Assembly: GCA_001695595.3 (NCBI GenBank)
Contig: MBPM02000055.1
Location: 310,001 to 374,000 of the forward strand
From: Plasmopara viticola
Taxonomy: Eukaryota > Oomycota > Peronosporomycetes > Peronosporales > Peronosporaceae
Direction of reading: 5' to 3'
Length of the DNA stretch: 64,000 nt
Part shown: piece after piece, positions 60,201 to 64,000 of the stretch
How the letters are laid out: the number at the start of each line of letters is the position of its first letter
How positions within the stretch are numbered: position 1 is the stretch's first letter
Notes under the pieces: generated by a model
What the model was told of the DNA's origin: nothing
The model's input: the letters and a program-made list of their open reading frames with translations, nothing else
Databases searched by the model: none
Made by a program: the position numbers and the translations under genes

Positions 60201-60490
60201 TCTTGGTTTCTTGGAGGCCAAGGATATCGACGCGGTAGCGCCGGAGATCTTCGGGGAGTGTTTCGTGCTTCTTGCGCTTCGAACCTAGAGAATTCACATT
60301 AAATGAGCCAATCCGGATGCGGTTGGCGCGGTTAGGACGTGGAAGGGGGTTTGGCCTGGTGCTGGAGACCGTCGCGTCGAGGGTGAGACTCGTTAGAGAC
60401 CTGCAGATGCCCGAGAGCACCTGCCCGAAGCGCGCGAGCATTTAGCCCCCGCGCTTGGAAGGAGGGCGTCACCCCAACCTTTTCCGAAAA
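57300..60490 (-). mobile_element. Non-LTR retrotransposon (LINE), single ORF, flanked by 12-bp target duplication
   Basis: AAAGGTCATAAT occurs exactly at 57288-57299 and 60491-60502, a perfect 12-bp target-site duplication that bounds a 3,190-bp element read on the minus strand. The 3' end is a short microsatellite tail (ATTAC units on the sense strand; GTAAT on the plus strand at 57300-57311), as in RTE/CR1-type elements without poly(A). The 5' leader before the ORF is about 50 bp and the 3' UTR about 35 bp. The element is visibly more GC-rich than the AT-rich flanks. An intact frame, clean tail and intact duplication suggest a recent insertion. It landed about 120 bp upstream of the BOLA2 start. 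Confidence 0.88.
57334..60441 (-). CDS. LINE ORF: apurinic endonuclease + reverse transcriptase, 1,035 aa
   Basis: A single open frame from ATG to stop. Residues about 40-310 form an exonuclease/endonuclease/phosphatase domain (RIRIGSFNVNSLGSKR, DILGLQETK, FLTGDFNAKLG, QIDYILC, SSDHKLV), the target-nicking endonuclease of LINEs. Residues about 520-830 form the reverse transcriptase: SSLRPIVLLNS, VLGIDLSRAFDSIDR, GTPQGDSLSPVLF and catalytic YADD in MIVYADDADF. The C-terminal part (LYNTYVLPILLYNCATWAL, then RLFGHVLRRNP) is the region found in RTE/CR1-like clades. No RNase H domain or zinc-knuckle gag ORF is seen. It reads as a complete, potentially active protein. Confidence 0.93.
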   Translation of the reverse strand: MLARFGQVLSGICRSLTSLTLDATVSSTRPNPLPRPNRANRIRIGSFNVNSLGSKRKKHETLPEDLRRYRVDILGLQETKIYDKGEHLIDDFLLLTLQAKTELHGIGFAISPRLRPFLQRYWSHSDRIGILKLRLPHIGTVNIVNAYSPHSGYPLEAVDRFYADLSTALTSLPRRDLTFLTGDFNAKLGRRHDLEPFLGNHGRGYRNRNGNVLASFCQTHNLFVTNTDFPKRAKNITTWTQRRSDHFIYNQIDYILCSQNCRRLCVDAQSWGGTLTSSDHKLVTADFTLEGAAQIRFRPRSELPRRLHLARDALVHDEGARDAYVRALIAASTEHPIPVTDPIQQRWNATLQTTKTAAELAVGFSPQRSTRRYIDATLTALSEQQRQLRLRVQNDHAANIAELRRERNAVLRQIHQRCRELAFQALDAKISRIEELHDSVRMYSAVRELFPRPPGQVTVHDSTGKYILHRPTANNLIRSYFKGQLTDPTHAPIIPSSDARPLSSPITGDELARAFRRLSNGRASGPDDIPAELLKYGTDQIAEPLAALINDSFALGQPLELGEGTLLCLPKPNKPQGECSSLRPIVLLNSIRKAVSLVVLNRIRSDVDNFLSPHQSGFRAHRSTADAVWAHKWLTARATDRRETVYVLGIDLSRAFDSIDRSKLITVLQTFLQDDEVRLIRLLLSHTTLSLRSSNQALDPFESNVGTPQGDSLSPVLFTIYLEAALRDLSGALDVPHNLLQQMIVYADDADFICTDPSVVQLIQDQAPAILSRWSLHMNEAKTEVIKIRRHCNPSGATRHARAREETWRHTKKLGTLLGDIEDLSRRKSLATLALHRLWSVWLRPTLISPKTRIRLYNTYVLPILLYNCATWALTKSELHGLESFHRRQLRYALGYRYPRHISNARLYDLCDERPLRLRLTQARWRLFGHVLRRNPDIPANLQMRAYFFSTAAKWRGRPRTTLPSTLDHNLVSRGSGFRLRTAQDLEVVRTLAQDRKKWKTHTTSVLDALPAERDSTYADTTLCRGLARLSLARA

Positions 60491-60611
60491 AAAGGTCATA
60501 ATATGCAATGTAATTACTTACGGTGCAAATCTTCCAAATAGTAATCATGTCCTAGGCTACCGGATACATAAAAAATATAAGTGCAGTCTCGACATCGATA
60601 AAGCATCATTG

Positions 60612-60982
60612 ATGGACGTGGTGACGCCTGCCCAGCTAGAGGTAAAGATTCGCCGCGAGATCGGCGCTGTACTGGTAGAAGCTACGGACCTATCTGATGG
60701 CTGCGGTAGCAAGTTCAGTCTCGTCGTAGTGCATGAGGGTTTTGAAGGTCGGTGTGGCGCGAGACGTTTTTGGACCGAAAAGAAAGACACTAACCTAACT
60801 ATCCTACCCTCGTTACCATAGGCCAATCGCTTCTTGAGCGTCAACGCCTGGTAAACGACTGTCTTAAGGAGGAGATGACACGCATTCACGCCCTGCAAAT
60901 GAAGACGTGGACGCCTACTCAGTATGAGCAGAAGACGCACAAGAAACTGCCCACCGGCAGCCAGTCTTCAGGCGAGCAGTAG
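60612..60982 (+). CDS. BolA-family protein (BOLA2-like)
   Basis: Exons are 60612-60747 and 60822-60982, giving 98 aa. The join restores HEGFEGQSLLERQRLVNDCL. BolA landmarks: VTPAQLEVKIR, DLSDGCGSKFSLVVV, and RIHALQMKTWTP with the conserved His. The Cys of DGCGSKF and that His are ligands of the [2Fe-2S] cluster shared with monothiol glutaredoxins. Cytosolic BOLA2-Grx3 complexes handle iron-sulphur trafficking and iron sensing. No targeting peptide is present, so a cytosolic form is likely. A C-terminal tail of about 17 residues (KTHKKLPTGSQSSGEQ) exceeds the usual domain. It is convergent with the kinesin gene, 75 bp away. The nearby LINE separates it from whatever lay upstream. Confidence 0.92.
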
Positions 60983-61057
60983 ACAGCTAGCAAAAGCGTG
61001 GTAAAACATTTTAATCCTTATTATATAATCCGCAAATTTCGATAGTAAAGAGTACGC

Positions 61058-63867
61058 CTACAGGGAGAAAGGAAATGTGATGGCGGGGGCTGGTGCCGTG
61101 GCAGGCCGGGCCAAATCGTCCAAGCTCAGACTTAAGTCGTTCGCACTCGTCTTTTGCGACCTAGGCTCAGTCAGTAATGTCTGCTTCGTGGTTCTCGACG
61201 CACTTTGCCCAATCGGTTTGACGATACAAGACTGGGACCTTGCCGCGAGAGGAGACGAAGTGAAGTCGGAGCTGGAACTGCCATTTCTAGACAGCGAACC
61301 AAAGCTTGGCCAAATAGAAGAAGCTTTCACCTGCGAGTCACCTGCTGCTGCGCTATCGTGGGCGACAAGCGAGAGCTTTTGATCATTTGGCGTTGTACTA
61401 TAGCTAATGGCGCTGGCATTTTTCTTTGGACTTGGACTCTTGCTCTTGCGGCGACTTGGAGACAACCCTCCACTAAGGTGTTGGTAGCTCTCTTGACTGC
61501 ATCTCGCCAACTTTTTGTAAAATTCAAGCTCGTCTGTAAGCAAGCGGCACTTCTCTTGTGACATGATGACCTGCTGTTTGAACAAGCCTTGATACTCTTG
61601 CAGTGAGTTTTGTAGGCAATTGATGTGAGTTTCCTGGTTGCTCAGCCGCGTTTCACACGCGCGATTCTTCATTTCCAGCTGGCTGCACGCCACATTGCAA
61701 ACATTTGCCTGATACTCTTGCTCTTCAATCCGTGTCTTCAGCCGTGCGTTTTCAATCACGATGCTATAATTCTCACTACTTAACGACAAACGCGCATTTT
61801 CGGACATATAGTGCACTAGAAGTTTAAGCTCGACCACTTGTCGTGAAAGCGCTTCTGCGTTGGCATGATGGACGCAGTCGAGAATGAAGCACGGAGGTGC
61901 TGTCTCTTGAATGTGTGGCAGCCCGCTGAGGAGCATAGAGGTCTCGTTTTCCATTGGAAATACTGCGTTCGCGGCTTTACAAATCTCCAATGTCGGAGTG
62001 GCATGCGTCGACTTTACCGCACTTGCATCGCTGCATTTTTCGCTATCAAAAGGTTGCACTAAAGACTGCACTACGTTTTCACACTGGGCCTCAGCATGAA
62101 AGTCAAACGTCTTACGCCAATTGTCACTATCCAGCCACATTCTCAAGGAGGGCGCTGCAGCTTCCCACGATGTTTCTATCCCTTCCGTGGCATCTCCACG
62201 CTGACTAGAGAGAGTAAGAATTGGCCTACCAGTGGACGTGTCAACAACAACTTCGTCAAGCTTTTTCTCGAGTGTTCCCAACACGCCAAACAATCGCTCG
62301 TTTTCTTCTTTTAAGGCCTGATTCGTCAGCTCGAGCTCAGTAAACTTTTGCGCATCAATCTGTGCTAAATCATTTTCATCTTCATCGCTGTCTTCCTTGT
62401 CGTCATCACCTTCTTTGCCGGAATCGTCTGCATCAGATACATAAGTGTCTTGATATGTGCCATCTTCTTGAGTTGGTGCCATCGACAACTCGCTTAAAGC
62501 TTCATCAGGCTGCAAAGACTCCTGTAATGTTGACGCTAAAAGTCGTTGGAGCTCGTCAATTGTACGATTTTTCGCCTCCATGTCCTCCATCGCACGCTGA
62601 TAAAGCTCTTTGAATAAAATGTTGGTCGTAAAAGCAGCACCAAGACCTGTTTCGGTCCGCTGCACGACTGGATTTTTAATTTCCTTAGCACGTAAACCAA
62701 AGCGAAGTGTAGAGATCGTTTCCGCCATATTATACGAGCTGCACGAAGCCGCAAGAATAAGACAAGTTTTAGCAGTTCCTCCCAACGAGTCTTGTAACAG
62801 CCGAGTAAGCTTCGAATCGCGGTACGGTACATGACGTTTACCCTCTCCAAGCGCCTTTATAACGTTGCTCAGCGCCGATAGTGATTTGTTAATGGCTTTG
62901 GCTTCCTGCAACACTCGACCACTAGCGTTGGTCTTGTTCACGAGCTCAGATCCCGCAAGATCGACAATGTACATCGTCGCACGTCTTCCACTTTTGCGGA
63001 CACACGAAACCATTAAAATCGTGTGACTACGACTCGAGTCTTTGTTCATGCGCGTAGAGGACGCTGCGCGACTAAGCGTCCCACTCTTCACAAGTTCCAT
63101 CATAGCGGCCTCGGACTTGCTACGAATGCGCGTCATTTCTTCGATATAAACGCCACACTGCGCACTCTCGCGAATTTTGAGTCCCCCACTCGAGAAGGTG
63201 CCGACATTGCCACTGCCACTACTAGGACTAAGCAGATCACGAATTTGTTCCATGTAAATCTCAACAAATGATACACTGAGCTCGATTGGATCAGTCTTGG
63301 CTCGTTCCACTTCCTCGTAAAGATCCTTGGCCACGCGAGATATAATGCCCCCCTCTTCCTCAGCCCCAACCGATACGCCGTCCTTGGGCCCCAAAATTGT
63401 GTGGGTCTTGCCCGAGCCTGTCTGTCCGTAAGCAAAAATGGTGCTGTAAGGTTACACGACACGAATTATAAGAGCACGGAGGCAGATTACGATGTCAGCA
63501 ATAAACGTACCAATTGTAACCCTGGAGAAACTCTTGAACAAGTGGCTTGGCTGTATGCGTGTAAACTTCTTCTTGCTTCGTATAAATGTCAAAGACGCGA
63601 TCAAAAGTGCACCGGATCTCGTCCACTTCGCATCGCTCATTGCGGAGATACATGGTGCGGCCACCTACGACGGTCGTGCTGCATGCAATCACCGAGTGTG
63701 TTAATGCAAGCAATTGAGCAAAGAGGACATTACGAGCAACTGGCGTACCATTGGACAGCGTGCTCACGCATTTCTAATTGATTTTGCTGGCGAAGGCGAC
63801 AGACAACTTTAATGCTGGTGAGTTCGGATGCCAGCGAGGCAGGCGGAGGAGCGTTCGTAATCATCAT
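61058..63867 (-). CDS. Kinesin heavy chain, N-terminal motor (kinesin-1-like)
   Basis: Exons are 63749-63867, 63511-63678 and 61058-63443, giving 890 aa; both joins restore phase. The motor domain covers about residues 15-345: IKVVCRLRQQN, then GYNCTIFAYGQTGSGKT with the P-loop at 102-109, switch I SSRSHTI, switch II VDLAGSE, and HVPYRDSKLTRLLQDSLGG. The neck region is followed by an acidic segment and coiled coils (about 430-700), then a Ser/Pro-rich basic tail. The domain order is that of kinesin-1 (KIF5/KHC) plus-end transport motors, but the canonical autoinhibitory IAK motif is not visible in the tail. Kinesin-1-like motors of flagellar or vesicle type are alternatives. The start is the first of two adjacent ATGs. 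Confidence 0.9.
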
Positions 63868-64000
63868 TTGCTGCTGCTACCGTCGTCTTTACTCACCAAA
63901 ACCGCGCTCGGCACTTTTCATAGTCCTATAAATAGATGAGGCAACTTCAACTACTGACAATACTACAGGAAAGTATTATTCAGGCAAGAAACTACTAAAT
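63868..64000. other. 5' flank of the kinesin gene
   Basis: AT-rich upstream region of the kinesin gene. No initiator of good match was found, and nothing else is seen. Confidence 0.4.

Noticed and set aside
60557..60940. Minus-strand frame of 127 codons opposite BOLA2
   Set aside because: The opposite strand gives a full BolA protein once one intron is removed. The minus frame crosses that intron and is chance.

Overview
The window is nuclear DNA from an oomycete, most likely a zoospore-forming member of the Peronosporales (Phytophthora or downy-mildew type). Three things point there. The genes are compact, with short introns of about 45-150 bp. Several starts lie 25-35 bp downstream of the oomycete initiator (YCAYTYY), one of them also with a flanking-promoter-region element. 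A complete axonemal dynein heavy chain and PACRG indicate a flagellated life stage. The species cannot be named from the sequence alone.

Layout. At 1-1358 is the 3' part of PIG-Q/GPI1 (GPI-anchor synthesis). At 2499-4675 (-) is an oomycete-type acidic/coiled-coil protein. From 4.7 to 13.5 kb is an AT-rich stretch without genes, holding diverged repeats and a pair of perfect hairpins. Three dense gene clusters follow. Cluster 1 (13.5-29.1 kb): delta-9 desaturase, TPR protein, DUF726 lipase-like protein, F-box/LRR protein, PACRG, an unrecognised nine-exon gene, a TTC12-like TPR/armadillo protein, a DUF501 protein, a divergent Rab2-like GTPase, a NUDT22-like Nudix hydrolase and ATG3. Cluster 2 (29.2-45.6 kb, all on the minus strand): a 4,538-residue outer-arm-type dynein heavy chain, mitochondrial ornithine carbamoyltransferase and an SLC25A44-type mitochondrial carrier. 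From 45.6 to 57.3 kb is a second gene-poor stretch with a decayed hAT-like transposase. At 57,300-60,490 is an apparently intact LINE with a perfect 12-bp target-site duplication. Cluster 3 (60.6-63.9 kb): BOLA2 and a kinesin-1-like heavy chain, convergent.

How the genes relate. PACRG, the TTC12-like protein and the dynein heavy chain are three flagellar genes within 24 kb: a doublet-microtubule inner-junction protein, a candidate dynein-arm assembly factor and the motor itself. The unrecognised nine-exon gene lies between the first two. The remainder is housekeeping: GPI anchors, lipid desaturation, autophagy, arginine/urea metabolism, mitochondrial transport, Rab trafficking and Fe-S handling. 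Exon boundaries were set by GT/AG sites that restore reading phase and give continuous family-like protein. They are inferred from the DNA, with no transcript evidence.
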